From: Cricetomys ansorgei
Lineage: Eukaryota > Chordata > Mammalia > Rodentia > Nesomyidae
Direction: 5' to 3'
DNA: 64,000 nt
NCBI GenBank assembly: GCA_026225945.1
Contig: JAMJFZ010000818.1
Location: forward strand, 6,313,501-6,377,500
A program made the translations under genes and the position numbers. Of the stretch, positions 22,863-33,297 are shown piece by piece; positions within the stretch are counted from its first letter, which is position 1; each line of letters begins with the position of its first letter. Under the pieces are notes generated by a model that ran no database searches, was not told the origin of the DNA, and worked only from the letters and a program-made list of their open reading frames with translations.

Positions 22863-23065
22863 AAGTATCAAAGAGTGAACAGGAGCCACTGGGGTTGGGT
22901 GTCAAAGGTTGAATAGGAGCCACTTGGGCTGGGTATGAAAAGGTGAACTAGAGCCACTTGGGCTGAGTATCAAAAGGTGAACAGAGCCACTTGAGCTGGG
23001 AATCAAAGGGTGAACAGAGCCACTTGAGCTGGGTATCAAAGGGTAAGCAGGAGCTCGATAGGCAG
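22863..23065 (+). repeat. 33-34 bp minisatellite
   Basis: Five to six tandem units of the form gtatcaaaaggtgaac, agagccacttgagctgg, each 33-38 bp with scattered substitutions. The two units at about 22977-23043 are closest to each other. It is not derived from any SINE I recognise. Confidence 0.9.
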
Positions 23066-23117
23066 AAGAGGAAGGAAACAGAAGGGCACATTCAAGCAGA
23101 ACAGGAACATGGCCTGA

Positions 23118-23485
23118 ATATGGATAATTTAGAGAGCAATTTTAGTTGTTTGGTTTGGCTAAGAAGATTCCCCCCTCCTCAGATTCTTGGTGGAGCTGAC
23201 TGGAGAGGTTGTGGAAACTTTAGGAAGTAGAGCCTAACCAGAGGAAGTATGTCGCATGTGGGAAGGCCTTCAGAGTTATACCCTCACCCCACTTCCAGCC
23301 CCAGGTTCCCTGCTTTCTGGTCCTGTCTACCAAAATGTGGGGAACCCAAGCCAATATTCCCACAACCATCAGTTCCACCGTGCCTCCACCACCATGATGG
23401 ACTAAACCCACTCAACCATGAGTCAAATTCACCCTAAGCTGCTTCTGTTAGGTATCTGTCACAGCAGTGAGAAAAGTAACTACCA
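23118..23485 (+). repeat. Family B-like dispersed repeat, diverged
   Basis: The body holds caccatgatggactaaaccc and the end gtcacagcagtgagaaaagtaac, paralleling tgacaataatggactaaacc and cacagcaatagaaaccctaag in the copy at 11580-11961. Confidence 0.6.
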
Positions 23486-23754
23486 GGTATGTTTTAGAAA
23501 ATGCATGCAGGTTGGACCATGCTAATTATAGTACATTGTTACCATGGTACCCAGCACTGCCTCTCAGTGGCTGGAACAGCCTCCTCTGGCCACCACAGAT
23601 GGCAATATTTCTTTTCCAGAAGAATGAGCCCTAATTCGTGATGATGGTTGCCTGGGTGGTTTTTGACACACCCTAAACCTTCAGATTCCTTCTGTACTAA
23701 AGGCTTTGGCCACATACTTTGCAGCCTTAAGGCCTAGTGAGCTATGCCTCTGTA

Positions 23755-24050
23755 TTATTCAGGGTTCTTTAGTAATATAATTAATTTTATTAATATAATT
23801 AAATTTTAATTAATGTAATCAATTTTAATTAGTATGGCTAATTTTATTTTATTTATATGCATGCGTCTGTATTTTCATGAGTATATGCCACATGGGTACA
23901 GGTGTCCTAGGAGGACAGAAGGAGGTGTCAGTTCCCCTGAAGCTGGGATTACAGATAGTAATGAGCCACCCAAAGTGGGTGCTGGGTACTGAACTTGGGT
24001 TCTCTGGAGAGTAAGAAATCCTATTAACTGCTGGACCATCTCTTCAGACA
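23755..24050 (-). repeat. AT-rich tract and minus-strand B2/B3 SINE
   Basis: The segment 23770-23850 is built of taatataattaattt-type repeats. Positions 23850-24050 carry a minus-strand B2/B3: A/T-rich tail at left, ggtgctgggtactgaacttggg, and ctgctggaccatctcttcag at the tRNA-like end. Confidence 0.7.
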
Positions 24051-24298
24051 CTCCTGAGGCCTGCAGCATGAACCTAAAGCTAAGCCCTAGCACAAGGAGC
24101 AAGGTATGTCTCTGGGAGAGGTTGGAATGGAGGGGTTTGCTCCCTGGAGCCAGTTGAGCATTCCTGTCTGGCCTTCAATCTGGGAGGGTTGCTGATGTGG
24201 ATAAATGACTCTGCACAGCCTGCCTTTCAGGAGGCCAGGCAGAATCTAATGGGCAGTGGTCAGATGATGCTAGAATCTCAGGCTCAGCACTTATGGTA

Positions 24299-24299
<1 letters not shown>

Positions 24300-24348
<49 letters not shown>
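24300..24348 (+). repeat. (CA)n microsatellite
   Basis: About 23 CA units with one interruption near the start. Confidence 0.97.
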
Positions 24349-24349
<1 letters not shown>

Positions 24350-24689
24350 CCTCCATTCTCATCTAGAGCTGCCCAGACCTGTACTTACGGTTCTGGTCAC
24401 ACCTGTCAGATTCAGGGGAGCAAACCCAGGTAGGTGTTAATAAGAACGAACAGCAGGTTGCAGGCAGGGAAGATTTCTCCAGTGCCTGGGAGACTTCTTA
24501 TGTTGCGGGAGCGACCCCTGGTGGTAGAAAGTAGAATTTCACTTTCTGTTCCTCAGGCCAGTGATTCCCCAACTCCAACCCCAAGGTTTTCTAAGCAAAG
24601 ATGGGGCCACCAATGAGAGGAGCAGAAACTTCACTGGTGACTGGGGACCTGGAAAGGACGCATATGTATGAGGTCAGCCCCTCTCCCAG

Positions 24690-24800
24690 CCAGAAGTCCA
24701 TTCATTCATTGCTCCAGGATTTACTGAGTGCTTACTGCATCCCAGGCATGAGGAATACAAAAGAGCAGTATGGCAGGCTTCATGGAATTTGCACCTAAGA
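24690..24800 (-). repeat. Old MIR/L2-type repeat fragment
   Basis: The string cattcattcattgctccaggatttactgagtgcttactgc followed by ccaggcatgaggaatacaaa is typical of the reverse complement of the MIR/L2 3' region, a mammalian-wide repeat older than the rodent SINEs. Confidence 0.55.
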
Positions 24801-24837
24801 GAGAGAAGGAAAGTGAGTATTTACATAAGAAGATAGT

Positions 24838-25350
24838 TTCAGGCTGGCAAGATGGCTAGTAAGTAAAGGCTCCTGCCAAACCTGAGGGCCTGAGTTCAGT
24901 CCCTGAGACACACCTGGTCAAAAGGAGAGAACCGACTCCCAAAAGTTGTCCTCTGACCTCCACATGAGCTCTATAGCATGTGTAGAAAAACATACATAGG
25001 CATATAGTTTTTTATTTTAAAAAGACAATAATCTCAAACCTGGCATGGTGGCAGACACTCGGCACTCTAGGGGCTGAGGCGGGAGGGTCTTGAGCACGTG
25101 ACAAAATGTCACTATGTCTTCTTGTTCCTCATCTCCAAAGTGGGAACAAAAATGAAGATAATAGAGGAACAACAGTGAGAACAGTAACACAACACGCAGT
25201 GCTGGCGAGAAGGCTCAGTGGGTAAAGGACCTCACTGTACAAGAAAGATGACCTGAATTCAGTCCCTGGAACCCACAGTGGAAGGATAAAAACAACTCCC
25301 CACAGTTCCTCTGACCTGCACATGCATGCATATATACACACAAACACACA
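24838..25350 (+). repeat. SINE cluster: B3, B1 fragment, B3, plus strand
   Basis: B3/B4-like at 24840-25020 (ggctggcaagatggctagta; tgtcctctgacctccacatg), short B1 at about 25033-25090 (ctggcatggtggcagacact) and a second B3-like at 25200-25365 (tggcgagaaggctcagtggg; cctctgacctgcacatgcatg). Confidence 0.75.
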
Positions 25351-25657
25351 AACATTAAAACAAAAAAATAGTATTATCTTCCTATTGTATATTATAAAAC
25401 CAACACTTACCGAAGTAGCCTCTCACTCAAAATAAAACACTGTCCCCAGAAGAACAGGATATGAACCATCTTCTGACCTTAACTGACACCTCGGGATCCC
25501 TCCCCAATATAACGTGCCTCCTTCATCATCCCTTTCTTCCTGCCTCCATGTGAGGACACCCACTCCCAGGTGTCTTTCAGCACAGCTCACAGCTGGGACA
25601 GAGGTTACTCTTGGCCTGGGATCTTGGATCCTGTTGTTTCCTAGGCCAAAAAGCCAT

Positions 25658-26035
25658 TTGTGATGGTTAGTACATCCTAGATTATACAACCTAGAGTCAC
25701 CTGGAAAGACAGTCTCAGTGAGAGGCTGTCTACATTGGCTTGGCCTGTAGGCATATCTGTGAGGGTTTGTCTTGACTGATATGAGAAGACCCACCTACTA
25801 TGGGTGGCACCATTCCCTAGGCAGGAGGTCCTGAACTATATAAGAGTGGAAAAACCAAGCTAACACAAACAAGCAAATGCATTCATTTCTCTCTGCCCTT
25901 GACTCTGGATGCCTTGCAGTTCCTGCCTTGACTTCCCCACAATAATGGACCATGGCCTAGGATTGTAAACAGAAATAAACCCCTTTCTCCCCTAAGTCAC
26001 TTTTGTCAAGATATTTTTTGTAGTAAGATACATAA
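25658..26035 (+). repeat. Family A dispersed repeat, plus strand
   Basis: Begins tgtgatggttagtacatcct and contains ggtggcaccattccctaggcagg, aactatataagagtgg, aataatggaccatgg and aataaacccctttctcccct, in the same order as the copies at 3793 and 32735. More diverged than those. Confidence 0.65.
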
Positions 26036-26099
26036 AATTAGGATATCATCTCCCTCCGATTCTCTCCTTTCAAACTCAGCTTCTCTGGAGAAGCTCTTC

Positions 26100-26460
26100 C
26101 ATCAAAGCAGATGGATGAATGAGTGGATGGATGGATAGGTGGATGGGTGGATCGGGGAGCTCCAGGATTTTCATTCTTGACTCTTAACAAACTTAAGACT
26201 GTATATACAGACATATTTTGTCTGTCTCCCTACGTTCATCCTTAAGGGAGGGGCTGTGTCCATCAAGGTGAGGCTGGAGTTCCTGAATCCCAGCACTGTA
26301 TGAAGGCTGCTGAAGGGAGGCCAGAGAAACGAGTAGGTGGATGAAAGAATTAGTGTATGGGTGGGTGGGTGGGTGGATATAATATTGGAGGGAGAGAGGG
26401 AGAGTTGGATAGATGGATGGATAGATCAGTGGAAGGAAGGAGGGATGAATGGGGTGTGGG
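26100..26460 (+). repeat. Two short (GGAT)n clusters
   Basis: Degenerate GGAT/GGTG units lie at about 26108-26155 and 26335-26450, separated by unique sequence, about 600-900 bp before the large array at 27025. Confidence 0.85.
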
Positions 26461-26499
26461 GAGATGGTGTTATGTGACTTTTCCTGGGAAGACATGAAC

Positions 26500-26935
26500 T
26501 AATATCCGTTCATGCCAGATAAGGGACTGACGACAGACCAAAGAAACCAGTCCACCCAAGTCTAGGTTGGTGAACCAATTAGTTTATGTGGGGTTACCTA
26601 CAGGAAGAAGGTGAGGGGTTACTTCCAGAAGTGTGGGTGACTCAGAGGCAGCTGCCTCGCTTAAAAGACCACCTTAGCATGGACGAGACTCACAAAAGCT
26701 ACATCCCTAGAGCTCCCTGCACAACTTGAAGGCAGACGGGCTTGCTGGAGTTTCCTCTCTGCAGCAGTTACTACTCTCTGTAGACTGTTGGGGGGGGGCG
26801 GTTGTTGGGAATCTTCTGAGTTTAGGAGCTTCTTGAGAGGTGTGAGTTCTGAGTCTTACAAGTGTTCTTGTAATTTCCTGAATCTTACAAGCTTCCTGCC
26901 TCCCTCCAAGGGGAATGTTTCAATTAGGAGGAAAT
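26500..26935 (+). repeat. Dispersed repeat, family C (second copy)
   Basis: Contains acatccctagagctccctgcacaacttg, shared with positions 1-28, and a downstream part (ggagcttcttgagaggtgtgag; cctgcctccctccaaggggaatgtttc). Running from about 26500 to the edge of the TGAG repeats, this is the more complete copy. It reads like an LTR-type or composite rodent repeat; I do not recall its name. Confidence 0.5.
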
Positions 26936-26944
26936 AGCTCCACA

Positions 26945-27715
26945 TGGGTAGGTAGGTGAGTGAGTGAGTGAGTGAGTGAGTGAGTGAGTGAGTGACAGAC
27001 TGACAGACTGACAGACTGAGTGAATGGATGTTTAGGTGGATGGGTAAATCAGTAGATGGATGGATGGATGAACAGGTGGGTGGGGTGAGTGGGTAGATGG
27101 ATATATGGGTGGGTTGGGTGGGTGGATGGATGGATTGGATGGGGGGATGAGGAATGGATGTGGGATGGATGGATGGATGGATGGGTGGGTGGATGGGTGG
27201 AGTGGGTGGATGGATGGATGGGTGGATGGATGGATGGGTGGATGGATGGGTGGAGTGGGTGGATGGATGGATGGGTGGATGGATGGGTGGATGGATGGAT
27301 AGGTGGATGGATGGGTGGAGTGGGTGGATGGATGGATGGGTGGGTGGATGGGTGGGTGGATGGATGGGTGGATGAATGGGTGGAGTGGGTGGATGGATGG
27401 ATGGGTGGATGGATGGGTGGAGTGGGTGGATGGATGGATGGGTGGATGGATGGGTGGATGGATGGATGGGTGGATGGATGGGTGGATGGATGGGTGGAGT
27501 GGGTGGATGGATGGATGGGTGGATGGATGGGTGGATGGATGGGTGGAGTGGGTGGATGGATGGATGGGTGGATGGATGGGTGGATGATGGATGGATGGGT
27601 GGATGGATGGGTGGATGGATGGGTGGAGTGGGTGGATGGATGGATGGGTGGATGGATGGGTGGATGGATGGGTAGGTGGATGGATGGGTGGGTGGGTGGA
27701 TGGATGGGTAGCAAT
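26945..27715 (+). repeat. Large (GGAT)n/(GGTG)n array with higher-order units
   Basis: (TGAG)n at 26953-26995 and (CAGACTGA)n at 26995-27020 lead into about 690 bp of GGAT and GGTG units. Within it a recurring longer block (gggtggagtgggtggatgga plus several ggatgggt units) is repeated about nine times with slightly different spacing. All six frames are open for long stretches because the unit lacks most stops; the Trp/Gly/Met/Asp and Pro/His/Ser frames are not genes. Confidence 0.97.
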
Positions 27716-28289
27716 CTTAGTCCCTTGGGGCCTTGGTAGTATTGGTAGAGGCCTTCTCTCTAGAGTATATTTCTAGAATTGGATATGGGGACTCTCTGGA
27801 CTGCTGTCAGTGCATTTGGAGGTACAGTCACTGTTCTAAAATCAGCACATTTTCTTAAGGAAGAGTTGGTCATACAACCAGGGCCTCACGCTCAGAAGCA
27901 CTTCCCTGTCTGCTCCTGTTCTGTTGCTTGGGTCCCGGGGCTTCCCACACAAGAAGCACATGCTCGGTTATGACCTCCACCCTCAGCCAGCCTTCCCTAT
28001 TTGAATCTAGACTGGAGTTATTTATCCCCCCACAACCCCAGGAAGAGAACACTTATGGAAATTAGGGGAAGTTCTGAGAAACAGTTCAGCAGATTTGAAC
28101 AACTGTGTGACTTCATCTCAGGCTCTGAGCAAAGCTCAGACATCAGGGGCTGCTCTAAGTTACTGTCTCTTGGGCAGCAATGAGTAGACGCTTCCACAGA
28201 ACAACCTGCGATAGTAGTCTTCCGAGTCTTCGGTGTCATTTAGGCATCTGTATTAATATGGGGGTGCGTGCGTGCGTGCTATGTGTGTA

Positions 28290-28562
28290 GAGGTCAGAGG
28301 ACAGCTTCAGATGTTATTCCCCTGGTGCCTTCCACCTTCTGCTTGCTAGGCTCTCACTGGCCTAGAACTTGGCCACACAGGCAAACTAGCTCACCCGTAA
28401 GCACCAGGGATTCCTCGGCCTGTCTGCCTCTCCCATCTTTCTAACACAAGAATCCCAGGCGCGTGCTGCACACCCAGCTTTTCACATGGGTTCTAGAGTC
28501 CGACACTCAGCACTTTCTGCTTGCTAAGCAAGCACTTGCTCACTGAGCCATCTCCCCAAGCC
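28290..28562 (-). repeat. B4 SINE, minus strand
   Basis: Order on + is ggtcagaggacagcttcagatg, a B1-like half (ctctcactggcctagaactt), then the ID-like half ending cactgagccatctccccaagcc. Preceded by a short gcgtgcgtgc run at 28265. Confidence 0.85.
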
Positions 28563-28618
28563 AACAAGTGTTCTAAGACAAGTTGATGTCTTCCATTTTG
28601 TGTGTCGGTTTAGCTGGG

Positions 28619-28985
28619 TCATGGTGCCCAGCTAACATCACCCTGCATCCAGCCATTGAACATCACCCTGATGCTTCTGTGAGGGTGAATAAGGGTGGGA
28701 CACACATTTAAATCGATGGACTTAGAATAAGGCACAATGCCCCATGCTGTGGGTGGACCACATCTGGGCAGCTGAAAGATGAACAGAGCAGATTGACTTC
28801 CCTGAGAAAGGACAGTTTCTCCAGCATATGCTTTTGGACTTGACCTATAACATCTGCTCTTCCGGATCTCCACCCTATTAGCCCACACTGCAGATGTTGG
28901 ACTTTACAGCCTCCACAACTGTATAAACTAATTCCTTAAAATGAATCTCTTTGTGCATGTGCACACTCTCCCTCTCTCAGACCTT
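28619..28985 (-). repeat. Unnamed old repeat with TATAAACTAATTCCTTAAAATGAATC end
   Basis: The end ctccacaactgtataaactaattccttaaaatgaatctctttg resembles the end of an older mammalian DNA-element or LTR family often followed by CT-rich sequence. I could not place it with confidence, and the strand is a guess. Confidence 0.35.
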
Positions 28986-29064
28986 CTCTTAGAGAACTCC
29001 AGCCAAGGCAGGAATTTATTCCAGAGCCCACAGAGTTTTCACTGGCGCCATCATCAGGCTGCAT

Positions 29065-29155
29065 ATTAGTTATTTGTGTGTGTCTGTGATCAAAAGAGCC
29101 AAGAGAACAGCGTAAGAGAGTAAAGGTTTATTTGGGTTCATGGATTCAGAGGGTC
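29065..29155 (-). repeat. Family A fragment, minus strand
   Basis: The segment atattagttatttgtgtgtgtctgtgatcaaaagagccaagagaacagc followed by aaaggtttatttgg corresponds to the first 90 bp of the element at 2788-3196. Confidence 0.55.
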
Positions 29156-29279
29156 CGGCGCATGTTTATTAAGCCCTTTAAGCTCGCTTGTTTTAGAACT
29201 GTTTGCTTCATATCCAACAGGGAAAAGGGCATTCCGGAAGGAGTCAAGAGGCTGGATGAGTATGTGTGTGGTTAACGAG

Positions 29280-29480
29280 TAGGTAGGAGGGTGGATGGAT
29301 GGATGGATGGTTAGATGAGTGATTGGGTGGATGAATGGGCAAACGTATTGGTGGAAGGAAGGATGTGTGGGTAGGTAGATGAGCAGTTGGAAGATGACGG
29401 GATAATTGGGAGGATGGACAAGTTAGTGAACGGACGGATGGCTGATGGTAACGGATGGTTAGATGCGTGACTGAGAATCT
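29280..29480 (+). repeat. Degenerate (GGAT)n
   Basis: Decayed GGAT/AGAT units with one clean run (ggatggatggatggatgg) near 29292. Confidence 0.85.
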
Positions 29481-29523
29481 ATCTAATTAGAGCAAAGTAT
29501 AATGGCATATGCACGTGAGGGTC

Positions 29524-29563
29524 TGGGTTAGGGTCAGGGTTAGGGTTAGGGTTAGGGTTAAGG
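29524..29563 (+). repeat. Interstitial telomeric repeat (TTAGGG)n
   Basis: The + strand reads gggttagggtcagggttagg then gttagggttagggttaagg: about six TTAGGG units, with one TCAGGG variant and a TTAAGG at the right edge. The tract is only about 40 bp and lies in ordinary intergenic sequence. Confidence 0.95.
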
Positions 29564-30044
29564 GGATGGGCTGCCTAGGTCTTGGCGTTTTGTATTAACA
29601 GCAGGTGTTGGCTTTATGTGAAAGATGTTTGATTTCTCATGATCTGAAAGTGCTTGCTGCTCTCTGGCAGAGCAAGGCCTTTGGATGAGGGGGCAGAGTT
29701 TTTGTATCAGTGAAACACCTGAGGAGCTTCTGTGTCAATAAAACCCCCGAGATCAGATGGGGTTCCACTGTCCAGTATGGTGCTGGCCAGGACAGTGGTT
29801 CCCTCTGCTGAAGTCAGGCAGGGTTCACACCTTTGATATGGCTCTTGGCGTGCTTGGGGAGTGACCCACCTGTGAACTGCTACATACTGACAAAGCAAGT
29901 GACCTTGGTGAATGGTTCCGTGGATCTCATCAATTGATTCCGAGCTCACTCACTCTCACTCATTCTCTCACCCCATCTCTCTTTCTCTGTCTCCCCCCTC
30001 CCTTCCTCTGCCCTCTCCCTGTCCTCCCCCTCATTTACAGGGCC

Positions 30045-30528
30045 TCACGCATGCTAGGAAGGCACTCCACCTCCGAGCTACATCTCCAGCCTTCTTTCTA
30101 GTCTGGAAGGCTGGCCCAGATCGCTTGACCGAGACTTTCAATAGCCTCTTTTTTTCCTTTGGGGGCTCTGAGTATGTCTATGTTATCATCCATATTGGGT
30201 CCTCTGTGTCTCAAATCTTTATCGTGTGGTTCTACTCTTTAAATTCTCTGTTGGCTTTCACTCTTGATACCTTATTTTCTTGTCTGGTGATTTTTAAAAA
30301 ATATTTTTTACTGATGCGTATGAGTGTTTTGCTTATATGTATATATGTGCACCACGTGCATACAGGCAGTGAGTGCCTTTGGAAGCCCAAGAGGCTATCA
30401 ATCCCCTGGAACTGAAGTTACCCACAATTGTGAGCTGACACATGGGTTCTGGGAACTGATATCGGGTCCTCTGCCCAGGCAGCAAGTACTCTTCTTAATG
30501 GCTGAGCCATCTCACCAAGCCCTGTTTG

Positions 30529-30560
<32 letters not shown>

Positions 30561-30995
30561 TGAGCCTGAAGAACTGGCAATACAGCTCAATGGACAAAGG
30601 TGATTTCTGCCAAGCCTGATGATCCTGGGATCCACATGGCGGAAGGGCAGAACCAACTCCTGCAAGTTTTCCTCTGACCTCCACATGTGTATCCTAGGAA
30701 TCCCACATAGATACACACAAAATAAATAAACAAATGGATAAGTAAATTTTTTAATTATGTATTAGGATAAAAATGCACCTGCGGGCTGGGGACAGAGCTG
30801 AACGTTAGAGCGATTACTTAGAAAGTGCAAAGCCCTAGGTTCAATCTCTGCCTCAGAGAGGAGATGCTTCTTACCCAGTGTGGTGGTACATGCTTCCAGT
30901 CCCAGCATTCCAGAGACCAGGGGAGGTGGGGTCCAGGTTTAAGGACTTGCCTCACTTACATAGTGAGACCCTGCCTCAAAATAGTAAGGAAACAG
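30045..30995. repeat. SINE cluster (ID-, B3-, B3+, ID/B1+)
   Basis: Minus ID-like end at 30045-30092 after a CT-rich tract. Minus B2/B3 at 30290-30521 (ends ctgagccatctcaccaagcc). A24 run at 30536-30560. Plus B3 at 30566-30735 (aatacagctcaatggacaaa; cctctgacctccacatgtgt). Plus ID plus B1, together B4-like, at 30783-30990 (ggctggggacagagctgaac; cccagtgtggtggtacatgc; gagaccctgcctcaaaa). Confidence 0.8.
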
Positions 30996-31350
30996 GACCA
31001 GCAGCAATAACAATTCACGTTCACGTTCCTTGGGAGTAAAGGTACTGATAAGAGGTTGAACCTCCATCCACACAGGTGATTTTGCTGGTCACTCTTTTTG
31101 GCCTCGTGCAGCGGCCTACCAGACATCCTACCAGATGGGCTTCGTCTCCTGTCTCTCACCTGAGCACAGGAAGACAGAAATCAGACCTACGAGGCTTCGG
31201 CAGGTGTCTGAGGGCAACTTAGCAGGTTGACTCTTAGACTTCCTGCATTCGCTTTGACTCTGGCCTTCGAGGCTTCCTTATTCCACTTAGTGACAGACAT
31301 CAGATCTCCTTGTGCGGCATTTTTAATTTTGGCTGTCCCACCATTCATCA

Positions 31351-31705
31351 CTTTCACCGTCACCGTCACCGTCATCACTATCATCATCCTGTCTTCATCA
31401 GTTGCTCCTGCCCATCCACGGGACCCTTGGAGGCGGGGGAGAGCTGTCCCAGAACCAATCCACACAGGCTCTGGAAATCCGGTAAGTGGCAAAGGCAGAC
31501 TCGTTTATTTCAGGAAGGGGAAGCCCTTTTATACCCTCCTCCCAGCCCAGCGTCCCATTGGCTCCCAGACGGCAGGCTACTGCTGCTGCTGTTGTGGCTC
31601 TTCTCGTGTCTGGGCATGTCCGGGCAGGTGTCAGGCCTTGTTCTTCCTACAGTCATCCTCATCCCCATCACTACCATCATCACCATCCTTACTACTGCTA
31701 ATCCT
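31351..31705. repeat. CAT/CAC-rich simple repeat interrupted by a probable LTR
   Basis: Left arm 31351-31400 (cgtcaccgtcaccgtcatcactatcatcatcc) and right arm 31652-31705 (gtcatcctcatccccatcac, taccatcatcaccatcc) look like two halves of one simple repeat separated by about 250 bp of unrelated sequence. Confidence 0.75.
31403..31651 (-). mobile_element. Probable solo LTR of an endogenous retrovirus, minus strand
   Basis: Read on the minus strand this begins TGTAGGAAG, has an inverted CCAAT context (gagccaatgg), a TATA box (ggtataaaagg, 31528-31538) and, about 30 bases later, AATAAA (31504-31509), then a U5-like tail. That order (CCAAT, TATA, poly(A) signal within 250 bp) is typical of ERVK/IAP-class rodent LTRs. 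No gag, pol or env remnant lies beside it, so it would be a solo LTR. The exact left border and a target duplication could not be confirmed. Confidence 0.5.
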
Positions 31706-31941
31706 CCTGCCTCCACCTTGGGAGTGCTAAGATTACAGGTGAGCACTGCCAACTCTGGCTTTTTGGCATTGGCACTAAGATCCAAACTCAGGTCTTCGTG
31801 CTTCTACAGCATGCATTTAATCCACTGGCCCATCCCCAGCACCCAGCAAAACCTTTCCATTTGTACATTTGTTTAAAGTTTATCAAGGTCCATATTTTAG
31901 AGTATTTTTATTTAGTGTGTGTGTGTATGCCTAAGTATGTG

Positions 31942-31977
<36 letters not shown>

Positions 31978-32335
31978 GCCCACAGAAGCCAGAAGAGGGT
32001 GTGAGGTCATCTGGATCTGGAGTTACAGGCAGTTGTGGGCTCCCCAATGTGAGTGCTGGAAACCAAAATCAGGACCTCTGCAATAGCAGTACATAATTTA
32101 TATGATGATGATGATGATGATGGTGTGTATAGGTGTTTTTGCCTACATGTATGTCTGTGAACCATGTGTATGCCTGGTGCCTGCTGAGGCCAGAATAGGG
32201 CATCAGATCCCCTAGAACTGGAGTTACAGGCTGTTGTGAGCTGCTATGTGGGTGCTGAGAACGGAACCTGGATCCTCTGGAAAAGCAGCCAGCACTCTTA
32301 GCGGCTGAGCTATCTCTCCAGCCCCAGGGCTCCAT
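31705..32335 (-). repeat. SINE cluster: B4-like, (TG)n, two B2 (minus)
   Basis: Minus B1 end plus ID-like half at 31700-31843 (ctccaccttgggagtgctaa; cactggcccatccccagc). (TG)n at 31941-31972. A minus B2 at 31978-32090 lacking its tRNA-like head. A (GAT)n run at 32101-32123. A complete minus B2 at 32124-32327 ending ctgagctatctctccagcccc. Confidence 0.85.
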
Positions 32336-32337
32336 GT

Positions 32338-32455
32338 TTTCCTGATTTACAGATAAGAAAAGTGAGTCTCAGAGACATTAAGTGACTCATTCCAAGTCAC
32401 ATATCCCTAAATGGTAAAGAAAAGTTTCCAGACTCACATGCATTCCCCTGAACCC
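32338..32455 (+). repeat. MIR (mammalian-wide) SINE fragment
   Basis: ttacagataagaaaagtgagtctcagagacattaagtgactcattccaagtcacata is a good match to the MIR core (tttacagatgaggaaactgaggctcagagaggttaagtaac). It is older than the flanking B2 elements. Confidence 0.8.
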
Positions 32456-32639
32456 ACGGTATGTGTGAAGCAGGCACTAAGTCAGGCTTCTTGCCCAGGT
32501 TCTGCTGTTTCTGAATCATATTTACACCTAATAATCACTGCTAGTGCTTAGAACTCCACATTCTTTGTGTGTGTGTTGGAGGTGAGGGAGGGGTTATGGT
32601 ATGTTTGAGTGCGTGTATGTAAACAATGTATTTGTAGTG

Positions 32640-33297
32640 TATGTGCACACACATGTGCATGTGGGTGTGTGGAGGTTTGAGGTCAACTTTGAATATCTTC
32701 AATAATGTCTCTTTTTTCTTTTTAAAATGGGGTTTGTTATAGTTAGCTTCAGTTGTGAATGGGACATATTTTGAGGGGGAAGGTATCAGATTGGCCTGGG
32801 GGCAATTTCTGATTACTAATTGATGTAGGAGGGCCCAGCCCACTGTGGGCGGAACCATCCCTACGCAAGTGGTCCTGGATCATATAAGAAAGCTGGCTGA
32901 GCACAAACATCAGGAAGTAAGCCAGTAAGCAGTATTATTCCATGGTCTCTGCTTCAAGCTCTTGCCTTGGCTTCCTGCCTTGGCTTCCCATGATGGTAGA
33001 CATAATTTATAAGCTAAAATAAACCCTTTCCTCTCTGAGTTGCTTTAGGTTGTGCTGTTTATCACAGCTACAGAAAAGCAAACTAAGACATGGAGGACCT
33101 GGAACTCATTGATTCAGCTGGGTTGGCTGGACACTAAGCTCCACGGATCTATCTGTCTCTGCCTGACCCCTGCTCAGTACCACAGGGCGAGAGTCACACA
33201 CTACCACCCCTGACATTTTACGTAGGTTCTGGGGATCTGAACTTAGGGCCTCATGATTACTCTTCAGGCTCTTTACTGGACCATCTCTTCGGCCCTT
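32640..33297 (-). repeat. B4 SINE (minus) split by a plus-strand family A element
   Basis: The B4 begins at about 32640 (gtggaggtttgaggtcaact), is interrupted at about 32735, and resumes at about 33091 with acctggaactcattgattcag, ending ttactggaccatctcttcggccc at 33297. The insert 32735-33090 has the family A landmarks gcccagcccactgtgggcgg, catataagaaagctggctgagc and ataaaccctttcctctctgag. Confidence 0.75.

Noticed and set aside
27049..27739. Long Met/Asp/Gly/Trp and Pro/His/Ser/Thr frames
   Set aside because: They are translations of the GGAT/GGTG array, which lacks stop codons in most frames.
31090..31215. Short frame reading AYQTSYQMGFVSCLSPEH, considered as a possible exon or retrogene
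   Set aside because: It is short, lacks splice-site support and matched no family I could name.
31227..31876. 167- and 188-codon plus-strand frames
   Set aside because: They cross the CAT-rich repeat and the probable LTR in antisense; no domain is visible.
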